64,000 bases of DNA from Tenacibaculum aiptasiae (GCF_008806755.1 NZ_WAAU01000008.1:756964-820963), one strand, 5' to 3'. Positions 26,847 through 38,284 are shown, numbered from the stretch's first letter. Notes: generated by a model not told the origin, from the sequence alone. Numbers and translations are program-made.

Positions 26847-28487
26847 TTGAAAAAACTATTTCTTTTAACCCTCATACTCTTTTCAATAGGAAGTTATTCT
26901 CAAGCTAGAAAAATTGAAATTATTTCTACGAAACAAAGTATTTCCGATGCTGAAAAATACCCAGGAGCCAAGGTATTAATTGGAGATGTTAAAATGAAGC
27001 ATGAAGGAGCTACGTTAGAATCTAATTTTGCATTATTCTATCAAGAAGAAAACATCTTTAAAGCAGTTGGTGAAGTTGTTATAGAGCAAGGAGATAGTAT
27101 TATTCAATATAGTGATTTCGCCTTATACAATGGAAATACCAAAAAAGCAAAATCTTGGGGACATGTAGAAATTAACGACAAAGAGATGAAGCTAAGTACT
27201 GATACTCTTTATTTCGACAGAAAAGAGCAAATTTTATTTTATCCTAGCGGAGGAACTATTCGTGATAAAAAAAACACTTTGAAAAGTACAAGAGGTACTT
27301 ATTTCTTAAAAGACAAAAAATTTACTGCTAAAACAAAAGTTACAGTTGTAAACCCAGAGAATAATTTAGAATCTGATCATTTAGATTATTATACCAATAC
27401 TAATTTAGCATACTTATACGGACCTAGTACTGTTACTAATTTAAAAGACAGCACCAAGATTTATTCTGAGAGAGGATTCTATGATACCAACACTGACATT
27501 TCTTACTTTGTAAAAAATGCTAAACTCTTTTTAAAAGAACGAACCGTTTTAGCTGATAGTTTATACTATGATAAACGTAAGGGCTTTGCTTCTGCAACCA
27601 ATCGAATAAAAGTTATAGACACTGTTCAAAATATGGTTGCTAAAGGTAATTATGCTGAGCTTTACGAAAAAAAAGATTCCCTTTTTATTATTGACAAACC
27701 TGTAGCTATTACAGTTGTTGATAAAGATTCAATGTATATTGCTGGTGATAAAATATTATTAACTGGAAAACCTGAAAAAAGAATTGCTCGTATTTTTAAT
27801 AATGTAAAAATATTTAAGTCCGATTTACAAGGTAAGTGTGATTCAATTCATACAAGTCAAACAACTGGTCTAACTAGAATGTTTGTAAATCCTATTTTAT
27901 GGTCTGGTAAAAATCAAATTACTGGGGATAGTATTCAAATATTAATGAATAAAAAAACCGAGAAACTTGATTCTTTAAAAGTCTTAAAAAATGCTTTTAT
28001 GGTTCAAAAAGACTCTCTATCTAAAGATGATTTTAATCAGATTAAAGGTCGGAATATATATGGGAAATTTAAGGACAATGATTTAAGAATAATGCTTGTG
28101 AAAGGAAATGCTGAATCCTTATACCATAATAGAAATGAAGATACTAAAAAGCTAGAAACCATTACTAAAGAAATTGCTAGTGACATAGAATTTACTCTAA
28201 TAGAGAATGAAATAGAGCAAACTAAATATTTCAAAAAATCCGAAGGAAAAACCTTTCCTCCTTCTGAGTTTCCTACTGAAGAAAAAAAGTTCAAAGGATT
28301 TATTTGGCGTGCAGATGAACAGCCTAAAACTGTTGAGGATATTTTTGTTAAAGACAAGAAAACTAAGGTATCGAAACCCGAAAATTTAAATGTAAAAAAA
28401 GCTAAACAGAAGTTTATAAAGGAAAGCACCAAAAAAAAGAAATCTAAGGTTAAAAAATTTGACCTTAAAACCAACACGCAATTATAA
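26847..28487 (+). CDS. OstA-like protein, LPS transport/assembly family
   Basis: 546 residues. Starting at the TTG at 26847 gives a clean signal peptide (KKLFLLTLILFSIGSYSQ). The body consists of LptA/OstA-type beta-jellyroll repeats (VGEVVIEQGDSIIQYSDFALY, HVEINDKEMKLSTDTLYFD) to about residue 330, followed by a lysine-rich C-terminal tail. Members carry lipopolysaccharide across the periplasm. No in-frame ATG gives a signal peptide, and the other TTG (26826) lies in the promoter. The aminotransferase gene begins 8 bp after it. Confidence 0.87.
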   Translation: MKKLFLLTLILFSIGSYSQARKIEIISTKQSISDAEKYPGAKVLIGDVKMKHEGATLESNFALFYQEENIFKAVGEVVIEQGDSIIQYSDFALYNGNTKKAKSWGHVEINDKEMKLSTDTLYFDRKEQILFYPSGGTIRDKKNTLKSTRGTYFLKDKKFTAKTKVTVVNPENNLESDHLDYYTNTNLAYLYGPSTVTNLKDSTKIYSERGFYDTNTDISYFVKNAKLFLKERTVLADSLYYDKRKGFASATNRIKVIDTVQNMVAKGNYAELYEKKDSLFIIDKPVAITVVDKDSMYIAGDKILLTGKPEKRIARIFNNVKIFKSDLQGKCDSIHTSQTTGLTRMFVNPILWSGKNQITGDSIQILMNKKTEKLDSLKVLKNAFMVQKDSLSKDDFNQIKGRNIYGKFKDNDLRIMLVKGNAESLYHNRNEDTKKLETITKEIASDIEFTLIENEIEQTKYFKKSEGKTFPPSEFPTEEKKFKGFIWRADEQPKTVEDIFVKDKKTKVSKPENLNVKKAKQKFIKESTKKKKSKVKKFDLKTNTQL

Positions 28488-28495
28488 GAAGTCTA

Positions 28496-29674
28496 ATGAA
28501 AAGTGATTTTTTAAAATATCAGGGACAAACTACACCTCATCCTTTAGCCATTGAGATTTCAAAAGCAGAGGGAAGTTATATTTACGATAGTAATGGTAAA
28601 AAAATGTTAGATTTTGTTGCTGGTGTTTCTGCGAATAGCTTAGGACATAGTCATCCTAAAGTTACTCAAGCAATTAAAAATCAGTTAGATTCTTATACCC
28701 ATGTAATGGTATATGGAGAATTTATTCAAAAACCTCAGTTAGATTTATGTAAAGCTTTGGCAAATACATTACCTGAAAACTCTTCTTCTATTTATCTTGT
28801 TAATTCTGGAACTGAAGCTACTGAAGGAGCTTTAAAACTAGCCAAAAGATTTACTGGAAGAAGCGAAATTATTTCGGCTAAAAACGCATATCACGGAAAT
28901 ACTCAAGGAGCCATGAGTGTTTGTGGTGCCGAACAACAAAATAGAGCTTTTCGTCCTCTAATTCCTGGAGTTAAATTCATAGAATTTAATAATGAATTAG
29001 ATTTAAATAAAATTACTAAACACACTGCCGGAGTTATCTTAGAAACCATTCAAGGTGGTGCCGGTTTTATTGAACCTAAAAACGATTATTTAACCAAAGT
29101 TAAGCAACGCTGTGAAGAGGTTGGAGCTTTATTAATCTTAGATGAAATCCAAACTGGGATTGGACGTACAGGAAAATTTTGGGGATTTGAAAATTACAAT
29201 GTTACTCCTGATATAATTATTACGGGTAAAGGTCTTGGTGGTGGAATGCCAATAGGTGCTTTTATTTCTTCATATGAAATTATGAATTGTTTAAAAGAAG
29301 ACCCTAAGCTAGGACATATTACTACTTTTGGTGGACATCCTGTTATTGCAAGTGCTGGATTAGCTACTGTTGAAGAAATCACTTCTACTAAACTTATCGA
29401 AGAAACCTTAAGAAAAGAAAAATTAATTCGAAATAAGTTTAAAAATCATCCAGCTGTTAAGGAAATTAGAGGAAGAGGATTAATGTTAGCTTTATTAGTT
29501 GACTCTCCTGAAAATGCATCAAAAGTTATTTTAAATTGTTTAGAAAAAGGAGTTATTCTTTTTTGGTTACTTTTTGAAGGTTCTGCAATAAGAATCACCC
29601 CTCCATTAACTATATCTGAAGAAGAAATTAATGAAGGATGTGATATTATTTTAAATGAATTGAATAATCTCTAA
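28496..29674 (+). CDS. class III aminotransferase (acetylornithine/ornithine transaminase-like)
   Basis: 392 residues, class III PLP fold: YLVNSGTEATEGALKLAKR, AYHGNTQGAMSV, LILDEIQTGIGRTGKFW and PLP lysine in ITGKGLGGGMPIGAF. It resembles ArgD/RocD, but the arg operon elsewhere in the window has its own argD, so this paralogue may use another substrate. It is 8 bp downstream of the OstA-like gene and overlaps the end of the convergent ilvA by 4 bp. Confidence 0.88.
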   Translation: MKSDFLKYQGQTTPHPLAIEISKAEGSYIYDSNGKKMLDFVAGVSANSLGHSHPKVTQAIKNQLDSYTHVMVYGEFIQKPQLDLCKALANTLPENSSSIYLVNSGTEATEGALKLAKRFTGRSEIISAKNAYHGNTQGAMSVCGAEQQNRAFRPLIPGVKFIEFNNELDLNKITKHTAGVILETIQGGAGFIEPKNDYLTKVKQRCEEVGALLILDEIQTGIGRTGKFWGFENYNVTPDIIITGKGLGGGMPIGAFISSYEIMNCLKEDPKLGHITTFGGHPVIASAGLATVEEITSTKLIEETLRKEKLIRNKFKNHPAVKEIRGRGLMLALLVDSPENASKVILNCLEKGVILFWLLFEGSAIRITPPLTISEEEINEGCDIILNELNNL

Positions 29675-30933
29675 ACCAAAAACTCAAACAAATTAGGTTT
29701 ATCATTTAAATATTCTCCATAAAAATTACGCGATTTCATTCGTTTAATTAATGGAGCTAAATCTGATTTTTTCTCCAATTCAATTCCAACAACAGCAGGA
29801 CCATTTTCTCTGCTTGTTTTTTTAGAATATTCGAAATAAGTTATATCGTCATTTTTACCTAAAACGTCAATAACAAATTCTTTTAAAGCACCAGCTCGTT
29901 GAGGAAACTGAATAATAAAATAATGTTTCAATTTATTGTATAGCAAGGCCCGCTCTTTAATCTCTGCCGTTCTTGTAATATCGTTATTACTACCACTAAT
30001 TACACATACTACATTTTTACCTTTAATTTCCTCAGCATAAAAATCTAACGCAGAAATAGTCAAAGCTCCAGCAGGTTCTACTACAATAGCTTCTTTATTA
30101 TATAAATCTAAAATAGTTTGACATACTTTTCCTTCAGGAACTGTAATCATATCATGTAAATTCTCTTTACAAATATCTAAAGTTAAATTCCCTACTTGTT
30201 GTACAGCAGCACCATCTATAAACTTATCTATTTTATCTAATCGTACATTTTTATTTTCTACTATAGATGTTTTCATTGAAGGCGCTCCTTCTGGTTCTAT
30301 TCCTATTATTTTGGTTGTTGGTGATAATTGTTTAAAAACACTCGATAATCCAGAAGCCAATCCACCTCCTCCAACAGGAACAAATACATAATCAATAGGA
30401 GTTTCAAACTGTTTAATAATTTCTAAACCAACTGTTGCTTGTCCTTCAATAATTTTTTCATCATCAAATGGATGCACAAAAGTTTTCCCTAACGTATCGC
30501 ATACATGTTTTGCAAGTTTATAAGCATCATCAAAAGTATCTCCAGTCAATTCAATATCAACATAATCACCACCAAACATTTTAACTTGTTCTACTTTTTG
30601 TTTAGGTGTTGGAGATGGCATTACAATCGTACCATGGATTTTCAACTTTTTACAAGCATAAGCAACTCCCTGTGCATGATTTCCAGCACTCGCACAAATA
30701 ATTCCATTACGACGCTCTTCTTCCGATATTGAACTAATCTTATTATAAGCCCCTCTTATTTTATACGATCGTACTTGCTGTAAATCTTCTCGTTTTAAAT
30801 AAATAGAGGATTTATACTTTTCAGAATAAATAAAGTTTTTTAACAATGGAGTTACAGTAGCCACACCTTCTAATGTAGCTACCGCTTCTTCCACAGCTTT
30901 TATCGTTGGTCTGTATTTTGTTTCTACTTGCAT
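29671..30933 (-). CDS. ilvA: threonine ammonia-lyase (threonine deaminase)
   Basis: 420 residues, the short form with one C-terminal ACT-like domain (about residue 330 on, HYFIIQFPQRAGALKEF). PLP lysine in LQQVRSYKIRGAYNKI and the glycine loop VPVGGGGLASG are present. It converts threonine to 2-oxobutanoate, the entry step for isoleucine. Last gene of the ilv operon, 4 bp after ilvC. Its presence in the same operon fits a leader region sensing Ile and Val. Confidence 0.95.
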   Translation of the reverse strand: MQVETKYRPTIKAVEEAVATLEGVATVTPLLKNFIYSEKYKSSIYLKREDLQQVRSYKIRGAYNKISSISEEERRNGIICASAGNHAQGVAYACKKLKIHGTIVMPSPTPKQKVEQVKMFGGDYVDIELTGDTFDDAYKLAKHVCDTLGKTFVHPFDDEKIIEGQATVGLEIIKQFETPIDYVFVPVGGGGLASGLSSVFKQLSPTTKIIGIEPEGAPSMKTSIVENKNVRLDKIDKFIDGAAVQQVGNLTLDICKENLHDMITVPEGKVCQTILDLYNKEAIVVEPAGALTISALDFYAEEIKGKNVVCVISGSNNDITRTAEIKERALLYNKLKHYFIIQFPQRAGALKEFVIDVLGKNDDITYFEYSKKTSRENGPAVVGIELEKKSDLAPLIKRMKSRNFYGEYLNDKPNLFEFLV

Positions 30934-30937
30934 ACTT

Positions 30938-32443
30938 TTAATGAAAAACTACTGCCTCCTTTTTTTCTTCTTGACCGATTACTTTCATTGCCGTCATTGA
31001 CGCTCTTAATGTTTTTCCTACTTTTTCAATTGGATGACTCTGGATAGATTCATTAACTCTAATTAATTCTAAGTTATCTACTTCATTAGAATTTGCATAT
31101 GATTTTCCTATTACTGAAGTATCAACCTTACTCATGAAATCAACTAATAATGGTTTTGCTGCATGATCAAATAAATAACACCCATACTCAGCAGTATCTG
31201 AAATAATTCGATTCATTTCATATAACTTCTTTCTTGCAACTGTATTTGCTATTAATGGTAACTCATGTAACGATTCGTAGTATGCCGATTCTTCTTTAAT
31301 TCCTGAGGCAACCATAGTATCAAAAGCCAACTCTACTCCTGCTTTTACAAAAGCAACCATTAAAGTACCATGATCAAAATACTCTTGCTCACTTACTGCA
31401 ACCTCAGTTGCTTCTGTCTTTTCAAAAGCAGTTTCTCCTGTTGCTTCTCTCCATGATAATAGATTTACATCATCATTTGCCCAATCTTCCATCATTGTTT
31501 TTGAAAAATGTCCTGACATAATATCATCCATATGCTTATCAAACAATGGCTTTAATATTTCTTTCAACTCTTCTGAAAGTTCAAATGCTTTCATTTTTGC
31601 AGGATTAGACAAACGGTTCATCATATTGGTAATTCCTCCGTGCTTTAAAGCTTCGGTAATAGTTTCCCAACCATATTGAATTAGTTTTGCCGCATAAGTT
31701 GGTTCAACTCCTTCTTCCAACATTCTATCGAAAGATAAAATCGATGCGGTTTGTAACACTCCACATAAAATAGTTTGCTCTCCCATTAAATCCGATTTCA
31801 CTTCTGCCACAAAAGAAGACTCTAAAACCCCAGCTTTATCTCCTCCTGTTGCTACTGCATAAGCTTTTGCTTGCGCCCATCCTTTATTCTCAGGATCATT
31901 CTCTGGATGTACAGCTATTAATGTTGGGACTCCAAAACCTCTTTTATACTCCTCTCTTACTTCTGTTCCTGGACATTTTGGTGCCACCATAATTACTGTT
32001 AAATCTTCACGAATTTTCATCCCTTCTTCAACAATATTAAATCCATGAGAATATGATAATGTTGCTCCTTTTTTCATTAAAGGCATTACCGTTTTTACAA
32101 CTCTTGTGTGTTGCTTATCTGGTGTTAGATTCAATACTAAGTCAGCATTAGGTATTAACTCTTCAAACGTACCTACATTAAAATTGTTTTCAGTAGCATT
32201 TTTATATGAAGCTCTCTTTTCTTCAATAGCTGCTGGTCGTAATGCATAAGAAACATCTAAACCTGAGTCTCTCATATTTAATCCTTGGTTTAAACCTTGA
32301 GCCCCACAACCTATAATAACTACTTTTTTATCCTCTAATGCTTTAACTCCTTCTGAAAACTCTGATGCTTCCATAAATCTACATTTTGCAAGTTGCTCTA
32401 ATTTTCCTGCTAATGATAATGTATTGAAATAATTTGTTGCCAT
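30938..32443 (-). CDS. ilvC: ketol-acid reductoisomerase, class II (long form)
   Basis: 501 residues, so the duplicated-domain class II enzyme. NAD(P)-binding [19 protein letters not shown], magnesium-binding [11 protein letters not shown] and the second knotted domain with [12 protein letters not shown]. It isomerises and reduces acetolactate and acetohydroxybutyrate, the second common step to valine and isoleucine. 29 bp after the methyltransferase gene. Confidence 0.97.
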   Translation of the reverse strand: MATNYFNTLSLAGKLEQLAKCRFMEASEFSEGVKALEDKKVVIIGCGAQGLNQGLNMRDSGLDVSYALRPAAIEEKRASYKNATENNFNVGTFEELIPNADLVLNLTPDKQHTRVVKTVMPLMKKGATLSYSHGFNIVEEGMKIREDLTVIMVAPKCPGTEVREEYKRGFGVPTLIAVHPENDPENKGWAQAKAYAVATGGDKAGVLESSFVAEVKSDLMGEQTILCGVLQTASILSFDRMLEEGVEPTYAAKLIQYGWETITEALKHGGITNMMNRLSNPAKMKAFELSEELKEILKPLFDKHMDDIMSGHFSKTMMEDWANDDVNLLSWREATGETAFEKTEATEVAVSEQEYFDHGTLMVAFVKAGVELAFDTMVASGIKEESAYYESLHELPLIANTVARKKLYEMNRIISDTAEYGCYLFDHAAKPLLVDFMSKVDTSVIGKSYANSNEVDNLELIRVNESIQSHPIEKVGKTLRASMTAMKVIGQEEKKEAVVFH

Positions 32444-32472
32444 AACTTATAGTTTTTAGCCTTACGCTTTTT

Positions 32473-33300
32473 TTATGTTGTTTTTTGTAACAGATAAAAG
32501 TTTTCATTTAAAATATCTGTTGCGTTTTGGTTTATTTTATTGTTTAATTCTTTAGAATACATAAAGTAATCTTTATGCTCTTTTATAGTATACCTTGGTT
32601 GTTTTGTATAAAAACTAGTATCTATTGTTAAGTAATCATCTTCCGATGTTTTTAAAATTCTATCATTAAAAAACTGTAACAATCTTGAAAACACCTTGGT
32701 TTCTTTTATTGTATGCTTAAATGAAACACTTCCTATATATTCTCCTATGTTTTGAACCTTATCGAAAAAATCAAATATTCTTTTTGCTTGATTCATATCT
32801 AGAAAAAACAAGACACCTTCTATTAAAATAAAAGACTTCTTATCTTTCTTTATCGTCTTTATTTTAGTGTATAAATCTTCCTCATAATTTTGACTGAAAT
32901 CTGTTCCAATAAAATGAATATCTCTTTGAGGCAATTCACCTTTTGAAATCCAATTTAAAATTTGAATTTGCTTATAATTAACAATGTCTGGTTTATCAAT
33001 TTCGATATGAATTATCGATTCATCTAACAAAAAAGGATACATACTAAAGCCTGCTCCAAAATTAATGAGCACCTCTACTTCTTGTAATCGTTCTTTAATC
33101 TTTTCTAAGAAAAATCTATTGCGTACACAATGGGTATGGACTTCTTCTTTGGAAACTTCTTTCAAATAATCGTCCACCCAAACCTTTGTCTTTCTATTAT
33201 TCCATAGCTTAGAATACGAGTCGTTACTTAACGATTCATTCATAGCTCTAAACATAGAAGTCATAAAGGCTGTATCGTGTATTTTAATATCTTTTCTCAA
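32473..33300 (-). CDS. SAM-dependent methyltransferase of the leucine-carboxyl-methyltransferase (LCM) type, inside the ilv operon
   Basis: 275 residues. SAM-binding motif VLINFGAGFSMYPFLL, acidic HIEIDKPDIVNYKQ and FILIEGVLFFLDMNQAKRIF match the LCM/PPM1 family. It overlaps the end of ilvN by 17 bp and precedes ilvC, so it is co-translated with the valine/isoleucine enzymes. It has no known step in this pathway. Possible roles are methylation of a branched-chain 2-oxo acid or related carboxylate, or of another small molecule. This is inference; the substrate is unknown. Confidence 0.82.
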   Translation of the reverse strand: MRKDIKIHDTAFMTSMFRAMNESLSNDSYSKLWNNRKTKVWVDDYLKEVSKEEVHTHCVRNRFFLEKIKERLQEVEVLINFGAGFSMYPFLLDESIIHIEIDKPDIVNYKQIQILNWISKGELPQRDIHFIGTDFSQNYEEDLYTKIKTIKKDKKSFILIEGVLFFLDMNQAKRIFDFFDKVQNIGEYIGSVSFKHTIKETKVFSRLLQFFNDRILKTSEDDYLTIDTSFYTKQPRYTIKEHKDYFMYSKELNNKINQNATDILNENFYLLQKTT

Positions 33301-33820
33301 TTCCTGATTCTAATAATTTGGAAATTCTCATTTCATCTTTTGTAATTGCAATACGTCCTGATCGAACAAACTGCATAATTCCGTGCTTGTCTAATGCATG
33401 ATATAATTCTTCTATTTCTTCTTTTGTACCTGACTTTTCAAGTACAAAAAAATCTTTGTTTATATTAATTACTCTCGATTTACTATTATTAATAATTGTT
33501 TGAATATGATCGTTTTCTATTAAAGATTCTGAGCTTAACTTAAACAAACAAGACTCTTGATAAACCGTGTCTGTAACTGTATGATAATAAGCCTTGATAA
33601 CCTCTACTTGCTTTTCTATTTGACCAATAATCTTCTTTATTTGCTCTTCGGTTACTTTGACTAATAATGTAAATCTTGAAACACTTTTTATTTCCGATTT
33701 AGAAATATTCATGCTTTCAATATTGATATGCCTTCTTAAAAAGATTCCTGAAATCCTATTCAATAATCCCACGTTATTTTCTGTATATACAGAAACTGTA
33801 AATGTTTGCTTATTTTCCAT
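33284..33820 (-). CDS. ilvN: acetolactate synthase, small (regulatory) subunit
   Basis: 178 residues with the N-terminal ACT domain (TVSVYTENNVGLLNRISGIFLRRHINIESM) that binds valine for feedback inhibition, and a C-terminal domain that activates the catalytic subunit. It begins 2 bp after ilvB. Confidence 0.95.
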   Translation of the reverse strand: MENKQTFTVSVYTENNVGLLNRISGIFLRRHINIESMNISKSEIKSVSRFTLLVKVTEEQIKKIIGQIEKQVEVIKAYYHTVTDTVYQESCLFKLSSESLIENDHIQTIINNSKSRVININKDFFVLEKSGTKEEIEELYHALDKHGIMQFVRSGRIAITKDEMRISKLLESGIEKRY

Positions 33821-33822
33821 AA

Positions 33823-35556
33823 TTATTCTAATCTTATATCTGAAACTGAGGCTCCTGTTGGTATCATTGGAAATACATTATCTTCTTTTTCTACGCATAC
33901 TTCTAAAAAATACGCTTCTTTAGATTCCATCATTTCTTGAACCGATTTAGCTAAGTCTTCTCTTTTAGTTACTCTGTTTGCTTTTATACTATACCCTTCA
34001 GCAATAGCAACAAAATCTGGGTTTGTCATTTCTGTTGATGCATATCGCTTGTCAAAAAACAATTGTTGCCATTGACGTACCATTCCTAAATATTCATTAT
34101 TAAGAACTACTATTTTAACGGCTGCTTTGGTTTGTAAAATGGTGCCTAATTCTTGAATTGTCATTTGGTAACCTCCATCACCAGCAATCATAACAACTTC
34201 TCTATTCGGAACCCCCATTTTTGCTCCAATAGCTGCTGGTAAAGCAAATCCCATTGTCCCTAAACCTCCAGAAGTAATATTACTTTTAGTTTTATTGAAT
34301 TTTGCATAACGACACGCAAACATCTGGTGTTGCCCTACATCTGAAACAATAACAGCATCTCCTCCCGAAGCATTATTGATTTCTTTTAAAACCTCTCCCA
34401 TGGTCAATCCTTCTTTAGTTGGGAACAAGTCGTCTTTTTTCACTTTGTCAAATTCAACAGCTTCTAGCTTATTAAATTCCTCCAACCATTCTGTATGTGA
34501 GTTTTGATTTACAAATGGTAATATTTCTGCTAAACTTTCTTTTACATCTCCTAAAACTGCAACATCAACTTGAACGTTCTTGTTAATTTCTGCTGGATCT
34601 ATTTCAAAATGAATAACCTTTGCCTGCTTAGCGTAAGTATCTAAACTTCCTGTAACTCGATCGTCAAATCGCATACCTACAGCAATTAACAAATCACATT
34701 CATTGGTTAATTTATTAGGTGCATAATTCCCATGCATTCCAACCATACCAACATTCAATTCGTGTTCTGTTGGCAATGCTGATAAACCTAAAATTGTCCA
34801 TGCTGATGGAATCCCTGTTTTTTCAATAAAAGCTTTAAATTCTTGTTCAGCTTCTCCTAGAATAACTCCTTGTCCGAAAACAATCATAGGTTTTTTAGCT
34901 GCATTAATCAATGTAGCTGCCTTCTTAACTTCTTCTAAACTTACTTCGGGCTGTGCTTTATAACTTCGAACATTGGTACATTTTTCATATTCAAAATCGA
35001 ATGTATCAAATTGAGCATTCTTAGTAATATCAATTAATACAGGTCCTGGACGCCCTGATTTAGCGATATAAAATGCTTTTGCAAATATTTCTGGTATCTC
35101 TGATGCCTTCGTTATTTGATAGTTCCATTTAGTGACTGGTGTAGAAATACCTACAATATCTGTTTCTTGAAAAGCATCCGAACCTAATAAATGCTCTGCT
35201 ACCTGTCCTGTAATACATACCATTGGAGTGGAGTCTATTTGAGCATCGGCTATTCCTGTTATCAAGTTAGTTGCCCCTGGACCTGAAGTAGCCATAGCTA
35301 CTCCAACTTTTCCTGTAGCTCTAGCATATCCTTGCGCAGCATGTGTTGCTCCTTGCTCATGACGTGTAAGTACATGATGTATTTTATCTTGATACTTAAA
35401 CAACTCATCATATACAGGCATAATTGCCCCACCCGGATATCCATAAATCAAATCTGCTCCTTCTTCTAATAAACATCTTACCACAGCTTCTGCTCCTGAA
35501 ATATGCAATTGCTGTTTTGTTTGTGTTAAAGATTGTGTTTTTGTTTTTGTGGTCAT
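33823..35556 (-). CDS. ilvB: acetolactate synthase, large (catalytic) subunit
   Basis: 577 residues of the thiamine-diphosphate enzyme. HEQGATHAAQGYARATG at the N-terminus, central FAD/DUF domain, and the ThDP motif GDGGYQMTIQELGTI...NNEYLGMVRQWQ. It condenses pyruvate with pyruvate or 2-oxobutanoate, the first common step to valine, leucine and isoleucine. 11 bp after ilvD. Confidence 0.97.
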   Translation of the reverse strand: MTTKTKTQSLTQTKQQLHISGAEAVVRCLLEEGADLIYGYPGGAIMPVYDELFKYQDKIHHVLTRHEQGATHAAQGYARATGKVGVAMATSGPGATNLITGIADAQIDSTPMVCITGQVAEHLLGSDAFQETDIVGISTPVTKWNYQITKASEIPEIFAKAFYIAKSGRPGPVLIDITKNAQFDTFDFEYEKCTNVRSYKAQPEVSLEEVKKAATLINAAKKPMIVFGQGVILGEAEQEFKAFIEKTGIPSAWTILGLSALPTEHELNVGMVGMHGNYAPNKLTNECDLLIAVGMRFDDRVTGSLDTYAKQAKVIHFEIDPAEINKNVQVDVAVLGDVKESLAEILPFVNQNSHTEWLEEFNKLEAVEFDKVKKDDLFPTKEGLTMGEVLKEINNASGGDAVIVSDVGQHQMFACRYAKFNKTKSNITSGGLGTMGFALPAAIGAKMGVPNREVVMIAGDGGYQMTIQELGTILQTKAAVKIVVLNNEYLGMVRQWQQLFFDKRYASTEMTNPDFVAIAEGYSIKANRVTKREDLAKSVQEMMESKEAYFLEVCVEKEDNVFPMIPTGASVSDIRLE

Positions 35557-35567
35557 AACTTCAGGTA

Positions 35568-37244
35568 TTAAAATTCATCGGTTACACATCCTTTAGATGC
35601 TGATGAAACTGTTTTAGCGTATTTATATAAAACACCTCTGTTTACTTTCAATTCAGGTGCTTTCCATTGTTGTTTTCTTTCTTCTAATTCTGCTTCTGAA
35701 ACTTCAAGAGTAATTGAATTGTTCTCTGCATTAATCGAAATGGTATCTCCATCTTTTACCAATGCAATTACTCCTCCGTCTTGTGCTTCTGGAGTAATAT
35801 GTCCAACAACAAAACCATGTGTTCCTCCAGAGAAACGTCCATCGGTAATTAACGCAACATCTTTTCCTAGGCCTGCTCCCATAATAGCGGCAGTTGGCTT
35901 TAACATTTCTGGCATACCTGGTCCGCCTTTAGGACCTTCATATCGAATAACAACAACATCTCCTTTGCTAACTTTCCCATCTCTAATTCCATCATTTGCA
36001 GCATACTCACCTTCAAATACTTTTGCTTTTCCTGTAAAAAACAAACCTTCTTTTCCTGTTATTTTTGCTACTGAACCATCTTTTGCTAGGTTTCCATATA
36101 ACATTCTAAGATGCCCAGTTGCTTTTATAGGCGTATCTAAAGGCTTAATTACATCTTGATTCTCCGTTAAATCTGGTACACTTTCCAAGTTTTCGGCTAA
36201 TGTTTTTCCTGTTACGGTTAAGCAATCACCATGCAATAATCCTTTCTTTAATAAATATTTAAGTACCGCTGGTATTCCTCCTACCCGATGTACATCTTCC
36301 ATCAAGTATTTCCCACTTGGTTTTAAATCTGCAAGGAATGGAGTTTCATCTGAAATACGCTGAAAATCTTTCAACGTAAACTCAACATTTGCTGCTTTTG
36401 CTATTGCTAAAAAGTGTAATACCGCATTGGTTGAACCTCCCATAACTGTTACCAAACGAATCGCATTTTCCATTGATTTTTTAGTAACAATATCAGATGG
36501 TTTAATATCTTTTTCTAATAAAACACGTAAAGCCTCTCCTGCCTTTATACACTCATCTTCTTTGTTTTTACTAATGGCAGGATTTGACGAATTATACGGT
36601 AAACTCATTCCTAAAGCTTCAATAGCAGAAGCCATAGTATTTGCAGTATACATTCCTCCACAAGCACCAGCTCCTGGACATGCTTTCTCTATAACATTTT
36701 GATATTCTTCGTTGTCTATCTTCCCTGCTACTTTCTCTCCCCAAGCTTCAAATGCAGAAACTACATCTAACTTTTTTCCTTCATGACATCCAGAAGCTAT
36801 AGTTCCTCCATACACCAAAACTGAAGGTCGATTTAATCGTAACATTGCCATTAAAGCACCTGGCATATTCTTATCGCAACCTACTACTGTTACTAAGCCA
36901 TCATAGGACATAGCTTGTACTACGGTTTCCATAGAATCGGCAATTACATCTCTTGATGGTAGCGAAAATCGCATTCCTGGTGTCCCCATAGAAATCCCAT
37001 CAGAAACTCCAATTGTATTAAAAATTAGCCCAACTAAATCGGCTTTTTGAGTTCCCTCTTTTACCAACTTTGCTAAATCATTTAAATGCATATTACACGG
37101 ATTACCTTCATATCCAGTACTTGCAATTCCAATTAGTGGCTTTTGTAAATCTGAATTTGACAAACCAATGGCATGCAACATTGCTTGCGCTGCTGGTTGA
37201 GTATCGTCTTGTGTAACTTGCTTACTGAATTTATTCAATTCCAT
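35568..37244 (-). CDS. ilvD: dihydroxy-acid dehydratase
   Basis: 558 residues. Iron-sulfur ligands in [11 protein letters not shown] and [16 protein letters not shown], and the terminal [19 protein letters not shown]. It dehydrates the dihydroxy acids to 2-oxo acids, the third common step. One base separates it from ilvE. Confidence 0.97.
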   Translation of the reverse strand: MELNKFSKQVTQDDTQPAAQAMLHAIGLSNSDLQKPLIGIASTGYEGNPCNMHLNDLAKLVKEGTQKADLVGLIFNTIGVSDGISMGTPGMRFSLPSRDVIADSMETVVQAMSYDGLVTVVGCDKNMPGALMAMLRLNRPSVLVYGGTIASGCHEGKKLDVVSAFEAWGEKVAGKIDNEEYQNVIEKACPGAGACGGMYTANTMASAIEALGMSLPYNSSNPAISKNKEDECIKAGEALRVLLEKDIKPSDIVTKKSMENAIRLVTVMGGSTNAVLHFLAIAKAANVEFTLKDFQRISDETPFLADLKPSGKYLMEDVHRVGGIPAVLKYLLKKGLLHGDCLTVTGKTLAENLESVPDLTENQDVIKPLDTPIKATGHLRMLYGNLAKDGSVAKITGKEGLFFTGKAKVFEGEYAANDGIRDGKVSKGDVVVIRYEGPKGGPGMPEMLKPTAAIMGAGLGKDVALITDGRFSGGTHGFVVGHITPEAQDGGVIALVKDGDTISINAENNSITLEVSEAELEERKQQWKAPELKVNRGVLYKYAKTVSSASKGCVTDEF

Positions 37245-37245
37245 T

Positions 37246-38133
37246 CTAACTCGCTTTTCTTTTTTGACGTAAGCCTAGTACTTCGTCTTTATATAATTTC
37301 ATTAATTGATATCCGTGTGATTTTTCCCATGCAAGAGGAAATTCATAAGTATCTAGAGATTGTAACCCTACTACTTCAGCAGCGGTTCCTGTAAAAAAAC
37401 ATGCATCTGCATTTTTCAATTCTTCTAGTGTAAAGTGCTTTTCTTCAATAGAAATCCCTTCTTCTCTACACAACTCTATAACAGTAGATCTTGTAATTCC
37501 AGCCATAATATGCCCACGTGGTGGCGTATACAACTTTCCATCTTTTTCCATAAAAATATTAGCACCAGAACATTCAGCTACATTTCCATTCATGTCTAAT
37601 AACAAAGCTTCATCATAACCATTTTGTTTAGCTTCATTTGTTGATAGAATAGAATTGATATAATGTCCAGTAACCTTTGCCTCTACAAAACATGCTTTTG
37701 GATTTGGTCTTTGAAATGAAGATGTTTTAACACGCAATAACTTATCTCCCATATATTTTCCCCATTCCCAACACTGAATAATTAAATTCGTTTCATTAGA
37801 AGTTACCAAACTCATATCTGCCCCAGTGGTGATTAACGGGCGTATATATGCATCTTTCAACCCATTTCTTTCTAACAATTCATATGTTATTTTAGTAAGT
37901 TCTTCTTCTGTATAGTTGAACTGAATATTCATTACTTCAGCTCCATATTTTAAGCGTTTATAATGGGCTTCCGATTTAAAAATTCTTGTACCGTTCGGAG
38001 TATTATAAGCTCTTATACCTTCAAAAACGCCATTTCCATAATGTAAACTTTGGCTATATGGATTCTCTGTAGCTTCCGATGCTTTGATAAATTTTCCGTT
38101 ATAAAAAATGATACTATCCTCTTTGTAATACAT
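37246..38133 (-). CDS. ilvE: branched-chain amino-acid aminotransferase
   Basis: 295 residues, class IV PLP fold type. [13 protein letters not shown] near the start, PLP lysine in [11 protein letters not shown], and [18 protein letters not shown]. It is the first structural gene of the operon, about 210 bp downstream of the second leader peptide. It makes Ile, Val and Leu from their 2-oxo acids with glutamate. Confidence 0.97.
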   Translation of the reverse strand: MYYKEDSIIFYNGKFIKASEATENPYSQSLHYGNGVFEGIRAYNTPNGTRIFKSEAHYKRLKYGAEVMNIQFNYTEEELTKITYELLERNGLKDAYIRPLITTGADMSLVTSNETNLIIQCWEWGKYMGDKLLRVKTSSFQRPNPKACFVEAKVTGHYINSILSTNEAKQNGYDEALLLDMNGNVAECSGANIFMEKDGKLYTPPRGHIMAGITRSTVIELCREEGISIEEKHFTLEELKNADACFFTGTAAEVVGLQSLDTYEFPLAWEKSHGYQLMKLYKDEVLGLRQKRKAS

Positions 38134-38284
38134 TGTTTTTAGTTGTTTTGCTGTTCGAAATTATTTTATTATCCTTTTAGTTAATTCTTATTTTTCTGTG
38201 ATTTAATGATATCTACTTGACGGATTTAAAACTCATTTTACTGATTTTTAATTAGTTACATATTTAAAACTCTAATATTCAGTA

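Noticed and set aside
28037..28477. 146-codon minus-strand frame inside the OstA-like gene
   Set aside because: Antisense shadow of a lysine-rich coding region; low-complexity Phe/Leu/Ser composition.
35719..36159. 146-codon plus-strand frame inside ilvD
   Set aside because: It lies fully antisense to ilvD, has proline/serine-rich composition typical of a reversed coding strand, and no promoter.
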